From an uncultured Bacteroidota bacterium (lineage in GTDB: Bacteria; Bacteroidota; Bacteroidia; Bacteroidales; UBA12481), in the NCBI GenBank assembly GCA_903919925.1, contig CAIXKO010000319.1, positions 1 to 47,177 on the forward strand: 47,177 nucleotides of DNA, read 5' to 3'. The translations under genes and the position numbers were made by a program. Below the pieces are notes generated by a model. The model did no database searches and was not told the origin of the DNA. It saw only the letters and a list, made by a program, of their open reading frames with translations. Each line of letters starts with the position of its first letter. Position 1 is the first letter of the stretch. Positions 1 through 7,629 of this stretch are shown piece after piece.

Positions 1-1461
1 CCAAAGATTTCCTTGCCCACCCAGCACTAATTCGGGTTTTACATTCTCAGGAAGAGGTTTAAAACGATAAACATCAGATAGCCTGAGCATAGAATAGGTA
101 GCAGGTTCCATAACCGGATCGCCCTGATAAAGATCAAAATAACAATTGCTGGTTGGGGTCATAATTACGTGATGTCCCATTTTGGCTGCCTGGATGCCGC
201 CTTCCATACCCCGCCAGCTCATCACGGTTGCCTCAGGCGCCAATCCACCCTCCAGAATCTCGTCCCAGCCGATCATCTTTTTTCCTTTACTCTTCAGTAT
301 CTTTTCGAGCCGCTTGATGAACCAGCTTTGCAATTCGTTCATGTCGGCGATTTTTTCGCGCTTCATCAAAGCCAGGCATTCAGGACTGTTTTTCCAAAAA
401 CTCTTGTTGCATTCATCTCCACCGATATGGATGTATTCGCCCGGAAATAAATCAGCGATTTCAGTAAAAACCTTGTCCAGAACATCAAATACAATTTCTT
501 TTCCCGGACAGAGTGAATTATCCTCAATCGTGTAAAACTTGCTGCCGGGATTTACAGGGTACTTTTTACCGGTTGAGGAGAGCTCCGGGTATGCCGCAAT
601 CATAGCCAAACTATGCCCGGGAACATCAATTTCAGGTAGGACGGTAACATAGCGGTCTGCCGCATATTTCACGAAATCCCTAATTTGCTCCTGCGTATAA
701 AAGCCTCCATTGGTGGCCTTTTCATTCTCTTTTGGCGGATCAAACGACCACCACAAACCTGTGCGGGGAACTCTCCATGCACCGGTTTCCGTAAGCTTTG
801 GTAAACTTTTTATTTCCACTCTCCAACCCTGATCATCCGATAGGTGCCAGTGAAAAACATTGAATTTGTATTTCACCATTTGATCGATATATCGCTTAAC
901 CTCTTCAATGGTAAAGAAGTGGCGGCTCACATCAAGCATTAATCCGCGCCATTTGAAACGGGGGTTATCGGAAATGGAAACTGAGGGGATCTCCCAACTA
1001 TTTGTATTATGTGAAAGTGATTCTTCAATCTCAGGAGGGAGCAACTGGAGGAGCGTTTGAAAACCATAAAATAAACCGGCAGGATCATTGGCTATTAATT
1101 GAATTTTCCCTTTTTCAACTTCTAAACGGTAGCCTTCTTTTCCGAGGGCAACATCTTGATTGGAAGGGATTTTAAAATAGATGCCTTGTTTCGACCGATC
1201 CGGAACATCAACCACTGCCGGAGTAAATCCCAAAGGTTTTGCCAACATTCCAGCCAGAAAACCGGCCAGCTCTTTAACATCCGTTCTGCCCTCCGGAACA
1301 ACAAATTCTGTTTGGTTGGTAAACAAAAAACTTCCGTCCAGGAATTTGACAGAACCCGGCTGAGGGATAATTCCCGGGGTAGCATTTTGGTTTTGTCCGG
1401 ATAAAGTCACCATCGAAAGGATGACCATCAAAAGGTAAGCTCTTAAATATCTCAATTTCAT
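1..1461 (-). CDS. GH20 beta-N-acetylhexosaminidase, exported (3' end cut by window edge)
   Basis: The enzyme removes terminal beta-linked GlcNAc or GalNAc by substrate-assisted catalysis, probably in the periplasm. The frame is open from the ATG at 1461 to base 1 (487 codons), so only the C-terminus is missing. It begins with a signal peptide (MKLRYLRAYLLMVILSMVTL). A GH20b-like N-domain follows (about residues 30-165), then the catalytic barrel opening with FKWRGLMLDVSRHFF. The family signature HIGGDEC carries the catalytic Asp349-Glu350 pair, and the last residues (GGQGNLW) match the conserved strand late in the barrel. The frame was checked from both ends and shows no frameshift. Upstream on the same strand, 5 bases away, is the lipoprotein gene ending at 1467, so the two are probably cotranscribed. 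The exact glycan target cannot be read from sequence. Confidence 0.95.
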   Translation of the reverse strand, partial: MKLRYLRAYLLMVILSMVTLSGQNQNATPGIIPQPGSVKFLDGSFLFTNQTEFVVPEGRTDVKELAGFLAGMLAKPLGFTPAVVDVPDRSKQGIYFKIPSNQDVALGKEGYRLEVEKGKIQLIANDPAGLFYGFQTLLQLLPPEIEESLSHNTNSWEIPSVSISDNPRFKWRGLMLDVSRHFFTIEEVKRYIDQMVKYKFNVFHWHLSDDQGWRVEIKSLPKLTETGAWRVPRTGLWWSFDPPKENEKATNGGFYTQEQIRDFVKYAADRYVTVLPEIDVPGHSLAMIAAYPELSSTGKKYPVNPGSKFYTIEDNSLCPGKEIVFDVLDKVFTEIADLFPGEYIHIGGDECNKSFWKNSPECLALMKREKIADMNELQSWFIKRLEKILKSKGKKMIGWDEILEGGLAPEATVMSWRGMEGGIQAAKMGHHVIMTPTSNCYFDLYQGDPVMEPATYSMLRLSDVYRFKPLPENVKPELVLGGQGNLW

Positions 1462-1466
1462 GTTAA

Positions 1467-2588
1467 TTATTTTTTAATGTAACCAGATGGCAACTCTTTA
1501 TAGGCTCTTGCCAAAGCTGCAATATTGCGGTCATCCCCCTTAAAGCTGTCAAGGGATTTAGAAAGGTACGAATCGATTGGGGGTAGCAATGAATTGGCGC
1601 CTGGCTTGGTAAATCCGTATAATCCGATATTGGCCTTGATGGCACCGGGTACAATTTCTGCAGCATCTTGCTTGTTCCAGTTAGCCAGACAGGTTAGCAA
1701 TCGGGTGTGTTTTCCTACCATGGGACGGATTTTCTCAACGCTTTCCAAATCACCACCTTCGTTCATGAGCAAATCGGCTTCCTTAAACATATCGGAACCA
1801 ATAACATCCTTGCCGGTCACCTGGCAGCAGGTAAGCCAGATCAAACAATCCGGATCGGTTCTCTTTGCGGTTTCCCTGATACGTTTCCAGCACCGGTCAA
1901 TGGCTTTACGCCGAAATTGATGCTCGGTTTCAGGGGTGATTTTATCAATTCCAGGAAAAGGCTGGTTCATCAACTCACTGAACATTACCTTTTCACATTC
2001 AATCCATTTGAGTGGTGGATAAGGTTCCATGGTAGCACCCGGATTCCATAACCAGTCGACCATAAACCCATCCATCCCTGTTTTTTTTATTGCATCTTCA
2101 ATGGAAGCGCACAGGTAGTCGAGATATTGAGTAGTGAAAGGAATATGCGGGTTGGCAGGAATTCCGTAGCTCAGATCCGGATGGTCCAAGCCCCATTTTG
2201 TATTGGCGCCGGCGCAAAAATAGCCAAACACTTTCATGTTTTTTTTATGGCCCAGCTTAACCATTTCCGTAAGAAAATCGTACTTCAAGCCCGGTTGTTC
2301 AGGAACAATTCCGTTTTTGTACCAGGCATAGCCGTTGCAGGAAACTGCAAAAGTTTGAATCATGTTACAGCCTAAATCCTCATACCATTTGATATGGTCG
2401 GCAGGATTGGCATCGGCCCATAATCCGGGCTTTGCAAAGCCGTTTGGTCCGCCCTCTCCCCAGTTAAAATCGATATCGAATGCCTTAATCGATTCTTCCT
2501 TCCCTACGTCACGATGCCCGCAACCACCCAACAACAGTGCACCTAACCCAACTACCAACCACCCCCTTCCCTTCATCCTTCCCATCAT
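1467..2588 (-). CDS. Putative TIM-barrel glycosidase-like lipoprotein
   Basis: I do not recognise a named family. The start at 2588 is chosen because AAGGAGG lies 5 bases upstream. Starts at 2615 or 2576 are also possible, because a 27-bp tandem duplication copies the ribosome site and start. A hydrophobic segment ends in a lipobox (LLLGGC), so it is probably a lipoprotein. The mature part opens with FDIDFNWGEGG and alternates strand- and helix-like blocks, such as MKVFGYFCAGAN and MDGFMVDWLWNPG. That pattern is typical of a (beta/alpha)8 hydrolase, and the Asp in FMVDW is a candidate catalytic residue. It lies 5 bases upstream of the GH20 gene on the same strand, which supports a shared role in glycan breakdown. 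Function is inferred only; GH29-like or related barrels are the nearest guess. Confidence 0.75.
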   Translation of the reverse strand: MMGRMKGRGWLVVGLGALLLGGCGHRDVGKEESIKAFDIDFNWGEGGPNGFAKPGLWADANPADHIKWYEDLGCNMIQTFAVSCNGYAWYKNGIVPEQPGLKYDFLTEMVKLGHKKNMKVFGYFCAGANTKWGLDHPDLSYGIPANPHIPFTTQYLDYLCASIEDAIKKTGMDGFMVDWLWNPGATMEPYPPLKWIECEKVMFSELMNQPFPGIDKITPETEHQFRRKAIDRCWKRIRETAKRTDPDCLIWLTCCQVTGKDVIGSDMFKEADLLMNEGGDLESVEKIRPMVGKHTRLLTCLANWNKQDAAEIVPGAIKANIGLYGFTKPGANSLLPPIDSYLSKSLDSFKGDDRNIAALARAYKELPSGYIKK

Positions 2589-2627
2589 CCTTTCCTCCTT
2601 CATCCTTCCCATCATCCTTTCCTCCTT
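2574..2627. repeat. 27-bp direct repeat, two copies, spanning RBS and start codons
   Basis: Two identical 27-base units (2574-2600 and 2601-2627). On the minus strand each contains AAGGAGG, a 5-base spacer and ATGATG. The unit is nine codons, so every copy keeps the downstream lipoprotein frame open and adds an alternative start. Confidence 0.9.
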
Positions 2628-2645
2628 TCTTCACTTATAACTTAC

Positions 2646-2673
2646 TTAACCCTTCACCCTTCACCCTTAACCC
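2646..2673. repeat. 7-bp tandem repeat x4 (TTMACCC)
   Basis: Four heptamers in a row: TTAACCC, TTCACCC, TTCACCC, TTAACCC. The array starts 6 bases beyond the stop codon of the DUF2807 gene and lies 18 bases from the 27-bp repeat. No coding role is visible. Confidence 0.9.
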
Positions 2674-2679
2674 TTAAGT

Positions 2680-3348
2680 TCATCTTCTCGCGTTTATTTT
2701 CCCAAGTCCCGATACATTCTGCCTTACCACCGGGTTTCCATAGTAATCGATGGCACCAATACCCTCCACAGTTGCATCAAGCTGAGCGGTAGCCCATACA
2801 GTAGCTTTGCCAACCCCACGGAGAACCACTTTTGTTTCACGGGATTCGAGCTGTGGCCCGTCGAAACTACCAGCACCCTTCATCGACACATGCAAGCGAT
2901 CAGTTTTACCGGCCAGCGAAATCCGTCCGGCACCCGGAAGGTCAACATCAATCAGACCCGCTTCCATGCCAGATAGCACTATTTCGCCTGCACCTTTAAG
3001 CGTCAGGTATATCGACTCTGTTTTTAAACCGTGCATCTTTACGCTGGCAGCTCCCTGAACAAAAATCCCATCGAGGTTTTTAACCATCAGATGATATTTA
3101 AGTACCCGTCCTTCCACCACACTGGTAACAGCACTCCAGGTTTTATCGAACCAACCGGCATCGATATCCAGCACAAGCTCCCCCTCACGAACAAAGGTTT
3201 TAACGGTAGAAATCACTTCCTGCTCTCCTTCGATCCGGAGACTCTCCTCGGCTCCCTGGCTGATAAAAAGATGACCATAATCCTTGAGCAAAACCCGCTT
3301 CACATCTTTAATTTCGCGGGATTCCGTAGAAAAATTCATCGTATTCAT
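2680..3348 (-). CDS. DUF2807 (GIN-domain) beta-helical protein
   Basis: A 222-residue protein of the DUF2807 type, described in databases as a putative auto-transporter adhesin head GIN domain. The evidence is the series of short beta-rich repeats with alternating hydrophobic residues and conserved GAG turns (LKGAGEIVLSG, LPGAGRISLAG, MKGAGSFDG, LRGVGKATVW, GIGAIDYYG), as in a right-handed beta-solenoid. Most family members have a signal peptide or lipobox. Here neither the ATG at 3348 (MNTMNFSTESREIKD) nor the extended ORF start at 3387 gives a convincing export signal, so it may be cytosolic. It is divergent from the CoA-binding gene at 3420. The molecular role of the family is poorly known. 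Confidence 0.85.
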   Translation of the reverse strand: MNTMNFSTESREIKDVKRVLLKDYGHLFISQGAEESLRIEGEQEVISTVKTFVREGELVLDIDAGWFDKTWSAVTSVVEGRVLKYHLMVKNLDGIFVQGAASVKMHGLKTESIYLTLKGAGEIVLSGMEAGLIDVDLPGAGRISLAGKTDRLHVSMKGAGSFDGPQLESRETKVVLRGVGKATVWATAQLDATVEGIGAIDYYGNPVVRQNVSGLGKINARR

Positions 3349-3419
3349 TTTAATTTCATTTTGCCATAAAGGTAAGAAGCTGATCAAGAATATTTAACTT
3401 TCGACAAACTTTATCAAAC

Positions 3420-3869
3420 ATGGCAACTAAAATACAAATTGATCAATTTCTTGCCAGTGAACCAATTGCGATGGCAGGAGTTTCCAGGAATCCAAAAAAA
3501 TTTGGCCGGGTGGCGTTTGAGGAATTATCACGCAAAGGACTTAATCTGCTGCCGGTAAATCCAAATGTTGAATCAATCAATGGCACAAACTGTTATCCTG
3601 ATATTCAGCATTTGCCTGAAAATGTAAAATCACTGGTGATTATGACCAAAAAGGATCAAACAGCTTCCATGGTGGAGGGTGCATTGGCTAAAGGGATCAG
3701 GAATATATGGATTCAACAATTCTCCGAAACGCCTGAAGCACTCGCATTATTGAAAGGAAAAGATGTTAACCTGATTACCGGACAGTGCATACTGATGCAC
3801 CATAAACCAGACAGCTTTCATAAATTCCATCGGAACATCAAGCGTTTTTTCGGTGGTTTGCCGAAATGA
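3420..3869 (+). CDS. CoA-binding domain protein (CoA_binding_2 family)
   Basis: A 149-residue single-domain Rossmann-like protein of the CoA_binding_2 family (YccU-like). It shows the expected N-terminal AMAGVSRNPKKFG nucleotide-binding turn. The central LVIMTKK strand and IRNIWIQQFSETPEA segment follow. Near the C-terminus is a GQCILM motif, close to the family's GxxC signature. Length is normal for the family. Small proteins of this type bind CoA in the cytosol; no reaction is established. Its last 32 bases overlap the 3' end of the convergent response-regulator gene. Confidence 0.88.
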   Translation: MATKIQIDQFLASEPIAMAGVSRNPKKFGRVAFEELSRKGLNLLPVNPNVESINGTNCYPDIQHLPENVKSLVIMTKKDQTASMVEGALAKGIRNIWIQQFSETPEALALLKGKDVNLITGQCILMHHKPDSFHKFHRNIKRFFGGLPK

Positions 3870-4548
3870 TGAATTGAAATCCGATTCCGTGACGGTTTTC
3901 TATTTTTATGTTGGGATCGGCGCTAAGGTATTTCCTTAAGCGGGAAATATATACATCGAGACTCCGTCCGGCAAAGTAATCGTTTCCGCCCCAAACAGAT
4001 TCCAGAATTTGCTCACGGCCAAGAAGAACTGCCTGATTTTTTAAGAAATAGTTCAATAACTCAGCTTCGCGATAGGTAAGTTTAACCTCTCCTTCAGTGC
4101 TGGTAAGAATCAGGTTTGCCGGATATAGTGTATATCGGCCAAAGCTGATTTGAGCAGGCTGGGAACTATCATTGGAAGTTTTTGAACGTCTGAGGAAGAT
4201 GCGGATTTTTAGGATAAGTTCCTCAATGCTAAAAGGTTTTACCAGATAATCATCGCCGCCTAATATCAAACCTTCCAGCTTGTCCTCTTTCAATGATTTT
4301 GCTGTTACAAATATGATTGGAACCTCCTGATTGGTTTCCCTGATTTTTCGGGCCAGGGTAAACCCATCCATTTTTGGAAGATTGACATCCAAAACGCAAA
4401 TATCCGGCGTTTGCTGCCGGTAAAGTTCCCAACCTTCTTTACCGTCAGTTGCCGGTATCACCTTAAAATGCTCCCGTTCCAAAGTATCAGTGGTAATGAA
4501 TTTTAAAGTTTCATCATCTTCAACATAAAGTATAACAGGTTTTTCCAT
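3838..4548 (-). CDS. OmpR/PhoB-family response regulator, RprY-like
   Basis: A DNA-binding response regulator of 236 residues. The receiver domain (1-120) has the acidic pocket Glu10-Asp11-Asp12, the phospho-acceptor Asp54 in CVLDVNLPKMDGF, Thr82 and Lys104 (DDYLVKPFS). The winged-helix output domain (about 135-232) has the typical LTYREAELLNYFL and SLDVYISRLRKYL segments. The receiver resembles Bacteroides RprY. It is the second gene of a two-gene operon: the kinase stop is 3 bases upstream of this ATG. Targets cannot be read from the window; no dedicated sugar-sensing domain is present, so I do not link it to the glycan genes. Confidence 0.96.
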   Translation of the reverse strand: MEKPVILYVEDDETLKFITTDTLEREHFKVIPATDGKEGWELYRQQTPDICVLDVNLPKMDGFTLARKIRETNQEVPIIFVTAKSLKEDKLEGLILGGDDYLVKPFSIEELILKIRIFLRRSKTSNDSSQPAQISFGRYTLYPANLILTSTEGEVKLTYREAELLNYFLKNQAVLLGREQILESVWGGNDYFAGRSLDVYISRLRKYLSADPNIKIENRHGIGFQFIISANHRKNA

Positions 4549-4551
4549 AAA

Positions 4552-5826
4552 TCAAACTCCTTTAACGGGGATAATAATCCGGATAATAGTTCCCTCAGCT
4601 TCCTTACTCTCCAGATTGATTTTCCAGCCATGAGACTTAACTGCATTTCTGGTATAATACAGGCCCAAACCGAAACCTTTTGCAACCCTGACATTGCCTG
4701 TAGGCACGCGGTAGAACTTATCGAAAACACGTTTTTTTAGCTTTGCCGGAATCCCGATCCCGCGGTCACGAACTTCAATTACCAAACCAGGATCAGTGTC
4801 CTTTACAAACACAGAAATGTCAGTAACATCCCCGGAATACTTCAAACTATTATCGAGCAGGTTGAGAATAATATTGGTGAGGTGCAATGGGTCTGCTTCA
4901 ATAGTTTCGATAATAGATTCATATTTAAGGGTTAACGTTCCATTGGCATGATGAATCCGCGGTTCCATTTGCTCGCAGACTTCAATAAGTAAGTCATGAA
5001 GCCTTACGTGGATCTTTTTAATCAGCAGGTTATCCCCAGCCGGGCCACCCATTTCCAACACCAGCTCAACCTGCTTCAATAAATGATTTGCCTGGCTCCG
5101 GATGATCTCTCCGTATCGGAACAACCGTTCGGGCTCTTGCAAAATATCCGGTCGTTGAATCACATCTGCCGACATCGAAAGTGAAGCCAGTGGTGTCTTA
5201 AATTCGTGGGTCATGGTGTTAATAAAATCGCGCTGAACCTCAGCATATCTGCGCTGACGAAGTATAATCATTTGAGTATAAGCAAAGAAGATAATAACCA
5301 GGAGGAGAATAAAACTAAAAAAATACCATATCCCCAGTGAATCCATAATCATTTGATTGCGGCCAGCAAAATGAATTCCAAAGTAATAAAGGTAATCCGA
5401 CGACTTTGGCAGGCTTTCCAGCATCGGTTTGATTCTGGGATTTTCACCAAATCGAACTAACCGGCCATAAATCATCTGATCGGTTTGGCAATCGTAAATT
5501 CCATACTCAAAATCCAGTGTCAGATTCCTGATTTTGAATTCAGTAACTAAAAATTGCTCTAGAATAGCCGGTTGAATATGCGTGCTGACATTTACAATGT
5601 AATAATCCTGGCTGTGATGAAATACCGGATTCTGACGGGGCAGTTCTGCATTATTATATCGGGCAAGATCTTCAGCAACCGATGAAAGTGCAATGGTAAT
5701 AGTTTGATTCATTTGTTGTGTTTCCTTGTCCATGGCCTGCCTTACAAAATAGAATTGAACCCCGATAATGCCAATGATGGCAAGGATTCCCAAAATAAGC
5801 ACGATTCGTATTGCAGTCCGGTTCAT
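4552..5826 (-). CDS. Sensor histidine kinase, RprX-like
   Basis: A membrane histidine kinase that phosphorylates the regulator encoded 3 bases downstream. From the ATG at 5826 it has 424 residues. The first membrane segment (RIVLILGILAIIGIIGVQFY) is followed by an extracytoplasmic loop of about 125 residues, a second segment (WYFFSFILLLVIIFFAYT), then the DHp domain. The H-box is FINTMTHEFKTPLASLSM, with the acceptor at His207. The ATPase domain has N-box NLLDNSLKYS, G1 VRDRGIGIPA, F-box FDKFYRV and G2 GFGLGLYY. The start at 5826 is preferred over 5862 because it puts the membrane segment at the N-terminus. A TTG-N20-TATCTTCG match at 5862-5832 (minus strand) would give a nearly leaderless transcript; this is speculative. 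Confidence 0.95.
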   Translation of the reverse strand: MNRTAIRIVLILGILAIIGIIGVQFYFVRQAMDKETQQMNQTITIALSSVAEDLARYNNAELPRQNPVFHHSQDYYIVNVSTHIQPAILEQFLVTEFKIRNLTLDFEYGIYDCQTDQMIYGRLVRFGENPRIKPMLESLPKSSDYLYYFGIHFAGRNQMIMDSLGIWYFFSFILLLVIIFFAYTQMIILRQRRYAEVQRDFINTMTHEFKTPLASLSMSADVIQRPDILQEPERLFRYGEIIRSQANHLLKQVELVLEMGGPAGDNLLIKKIHVRLHDLLIEVCEQMEPRIHHANGTLTLKYESIIETIEADPLHLTNIILNLLDNSLKYSGDVTDISVFVKDTDPGLVIEVRDRGIGIPAKLKKRVFDKFYRVPTGNVRVAKGFGLGLYYTRNAVKSHGWKINLESKEAEGTIIRIIIPVKGV

Positions 5827-5927
5827 AGAAGCGAAGATACCAGTTAAACCGATGGAAGGCAATATCGCTTAACAACCCGTTAACAATTATTTGATACCGA
5901 TTAACGCCATGGTGCTGAGGAACACTC

Positions 5928-5935
5928 TATTTTTG
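5928..5935 (+). promoter_or_regulatory. Candidate Bacteroidota -7 box (TATTTTTG)
   Basis: Exact match to TAnnTTTG, 29 bases before the ATG of the DUF1573 gene, in the divergent gap with the kinase gene. No TTG at the expected -33 distance is visible, so support is partial. Confidence 0.5.
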
Positions 5936-5963
5936 ACGCATAATTAATTAAAAACAAAAGAAG

Positions 5964-6614
5964 ATGAAAAAAACAGCTTTGTTCATATTGGCAGCCGGGG
6001 TAATGGTTTTTACCTTCCTTCCGGCAAGTGCTCAAAAGAAAGTTACCCTCCAGCAAGTACAGGAGACTGAAAAGGGTCAAACCACCAAACCTGCAGCAGC
6101 GGCACAAACCAAACCTGCAAAACCAGCTTCTGCAGCAGCTGTTGCTCCTACTGCAAAATCTGGTTCTGTTTCGGTTACTCCTCCTGCAGGTGCTGTAGCC
6201 ACAACCCCTCCCGTTAACCCAGCCGCTGGCAACCAGGTAGCTCCTCCGGCACCACAGGCTCCTCCGGTACCATTAACCTGCACCTGGGATGTTACCGATT
6301 ATGATTTTGGTAAAAATGTTACACAATTGAAACCCGCAAGCGCTACTTTTACGATTACCAATGCCGGTAAAGATCCGGTAACCATTACCTTAGTTCAGCC
6401 AAGTTGCGGATGTACCTCCCCAAAATATACCAAAGAACCTATTAAACCAGGTGAAAAAGGTGAGGTTGTTTTAACCTACGATGCAAAAATCAGCGGTTAT
6501 TTCTCAAAGTCTGCCCAGGTTAAACTCAGCGACGGACAAAAATATGCACTCACGATTAAAGGCGAAGTTCAGAAAGTTGAACCAGCTGCGACTACCCCTC
6601 CGGTTGTTAAATAA
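5964..6614 (+). CDS. Exported DUF1573 protein with Ala/Pro-rich linker
   Basis: A 216-residue exported protein. The signal peptide (MKKTALFILAAGVMVFTFLPASA) is followed by a low-complexity Ala/Pro/Thr/Lys-rich linker (about residues 25-105), then a DUF1573 domain. That domain is an Ig-like fold related to ASPM/SPD-2/Hydin. It shows the characteristic WDVTDYDFGKN start, the VQPSCGCTSP motif with its cysteine pair, and KPGEKGEVVLTYDA. DUF1573 proteins are very common in Bacteroidota, and their molecular role is not established. The linker probably acts as a spacer in the periplasm. A TAnnTTTG box lies upstream and a long hairpin terminator downstream, so it is probably monocistronic. Confidence 0.92.
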   Translation: MKKTALFILAAGVMVFTFLPASAQKKVTLQQVQETEKGQTTKPAAAAQTKPAKPASAAAVAPTAKSGSVSVTPPAGAVATTPPVNPAAGNQVAPPAPQAPPVPLTCTWDVTDYDFGKNVTQLKPASATFTITNAGKDPVTITLVQPSCGCTSPKYTKEPIKPGEKGEVVLTYDAKISGYFSKSAQVKLSDGQKYALTIKGEVQKVEPAATTPPVVK

Positions 6615-6664
6615 GTTTTGATCCAGGTTAAGGAGTCTCGCTGATAAAGCGGATGCCTTGCTAG

Positions 6665-6716
6665 CGCGGATTAGTGCGGATTCTTATTCAAAAGAACCGT
6701 GCTAACCCGCGTTTTT
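6665..6716 (+). terminator. Long imperfect hairpin followed by T5
   Basis: The left arm 6665-6685 pairs with the right arm 6692-6711: 17 Watson-Crick pairs, two G-U pairs, one mismatch and one bulged A, with a 6-base loop. TTTTT follows at 6712-6716. It lies 50 bases after the DUF1573 stop and fits a rho-independent terminator. Its CGCG/ATT-rich arm resembles the palindrome near 28.2 kb, so it may also be a dispersed palindromic element. Confidence 0.75.
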
Positions 6717-6748
6717 GCATGGATTCAGGGCATGTGCTTTGCATTTCT

Positions 6749-6756
6749 TATATTTG
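6749..6756 (+). promoter_or_regulatory. Candidate Bacteroidota -7 box (TATATTTG)
   Basis: Exact TAnnTTTG match, 36 bases before the ATG of the YhhN gene. No convincing -33 TTG element is visible at the usual distance. Confidence 0.5.
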
Positions 6757-6792
6757 CACAACTCAACGCTTCAATAGTCAAATATCTGAATT

Positions 6793-7482
6793 ATGAAAAC
6801 CAAACCTCTCATTCTACACCTGGGTTTCTTGCTGATCGTAATTTTGGAACTTATCGGTACCTTGAATGGAAGTAAGTGGCTCGATTATCCAGTTAAACCA
6901 TTCATCCTGATTTGGATAGCCGCCTATTTTCTTATCATGACCAAGCCTCAGCCATTAAGATGGTTGGTGGTTCTGGCTTTCTTTTTTTCCTGGGCCGGTG
7001 ACTTGCTCCTGATGTTTGGATGGAAAAGTGAGATGTTCTTTTTTGCAGGCGTTGGTGGTTTTTTCCTTTCCCAGGTAACTTATATTCAGGTGTTTCGCAA
7101 GTTTGGAATCAGCAATGGCAAAGGCCTGATCGCTCGCAAACCCTTGATGATTCTTCCTTTTCTGATTTATTTTGTTTGTATTTTCTTGTATCTGTATCCC
7201 AGCATCAGTGGCGTTATGATTCCAGTTGTTGCGCTTTACGCAATTTCCCTGATCGGAATGTCAGTGGCCGCCTTTAATCGCAATGGCCTCGTGGACAAGC
7301 AAAGCTTTTGGCTCCTGTTTGGCGGCTCCTTATTTTTTGTCACTTCCGATAGTTTACTGGCCATAAATAAATTCGCTATCCCAATTCCAAATGAAGGTTT
7401 TTTTGTAATGTCTACTTATATGCTGGCACAATACCTGATTATGATGGGATTGCTGAAAGGGGAGAAGACCTTAAGGCGATAA
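6793..7482 (+). CDS. YhhN/TMEM86-family membrane protein, putative lysoplasmalogenase
   Basis: A 229-residue integral inner-membrane protein with about eight hydrophobic segments and almost no soluble domain. It has the family's two signature stretches: FFSWAGDLLLMFGWKSEMFF, with the conserved Gly-Asp, and FFLSQVTYIQVF. A second Asp lies in FVTSDSLLAINKF. TMEM86B/YhhN members hydrolyse the vinyl-ether bond of lysoplasmalogens, and the conserved membrane Asp residues are thought to be catalytic. Substrate in this organism is inference. The gene ends exactly where the 9-bp tandem repeat begins. Confidence 0.88.
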   Translation: MKTKPLILHLGFLLIVILELIGTLNGSKWLDYPVKPFILIWIAAYFLIMTKPQPLRWLVVLAFFFSWAGDLLLMFGWKSEMFFFAGVGGFFLSQVTYIQVFRKFGISNGKGLIARKPLMILPFLIYFVCIFLYLYPSISGVMIPVVALYAISLIGMSVAAFNRNGLVDKQSFWLLFGGSLFFVTSDSLLAINKFAIPIPNEGFFVMSTYMLAQYLIMMGLLKGEKTLRR

Positions 7483-7590
7483 GAACGTGAAGAGCGTGAA
7501 GAGCGTGAAGAGCGTGAAGAACGTGAAGAACGATAAGAACGTGAAGAGCGTGAAGAACGTGACGATAGTGAAGAATCGGAAATGAGTGAA
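7483..7590. repeat. 9-bp tandem repeat, 12 units (consensus GARCGTGAA)
   Basis: Begins at the first base after the YhhN stop codon. Units alternate between GAACGTGAA and GAGCGTGAA; the last three are degenerate. If the stop were read through, the array would encode repeated Glu-Arg-Glu. Units are contiguous, so this is not a CRISPR array. The rest of the gap up to 7629 holds nothing else I can identify. Confidence 0.92.
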
Positions 7591-7629
7591 GTGGGGTGGG
7601 GAGAATAATGGAATTGATAATTGAACTAA

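Noticed and set aside
1122-1385. Minus-strand 87-residue frame inside the GH20 gene
   Set aside because: It is a shadow of the partial GH20 frame, which is open from 1461 to base 1 with correct motifs.
3838-3869. 32-base convergent overlap as antisense regulation
   Set aside because: Short 3' overlaps of convergent genes are common; no terminator or extra signal supports a regulatory role.
3838-5826. Two-component pair as regulator of the glycan island
   Set aside because: The kinase has a short generic periplasmic loop, and the pair resembles the conserved RprXY. Nothing in sequence ties it to the sugar genes.
5832-5862. Minus-strand promoter for the kinase gene (TTG-N20-TATCTTCG)
   Set aside because: The -7 box has one mismatch and would make the transcript start at the ATG itself; too weak to list as a feature.
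7483-7590. Possible CRISPR array or low-complexity gene
   Set aside because: Units are contiguous 9-mers without spacers, and no cas gene is near. An ERE-coding frame has no start of its own.
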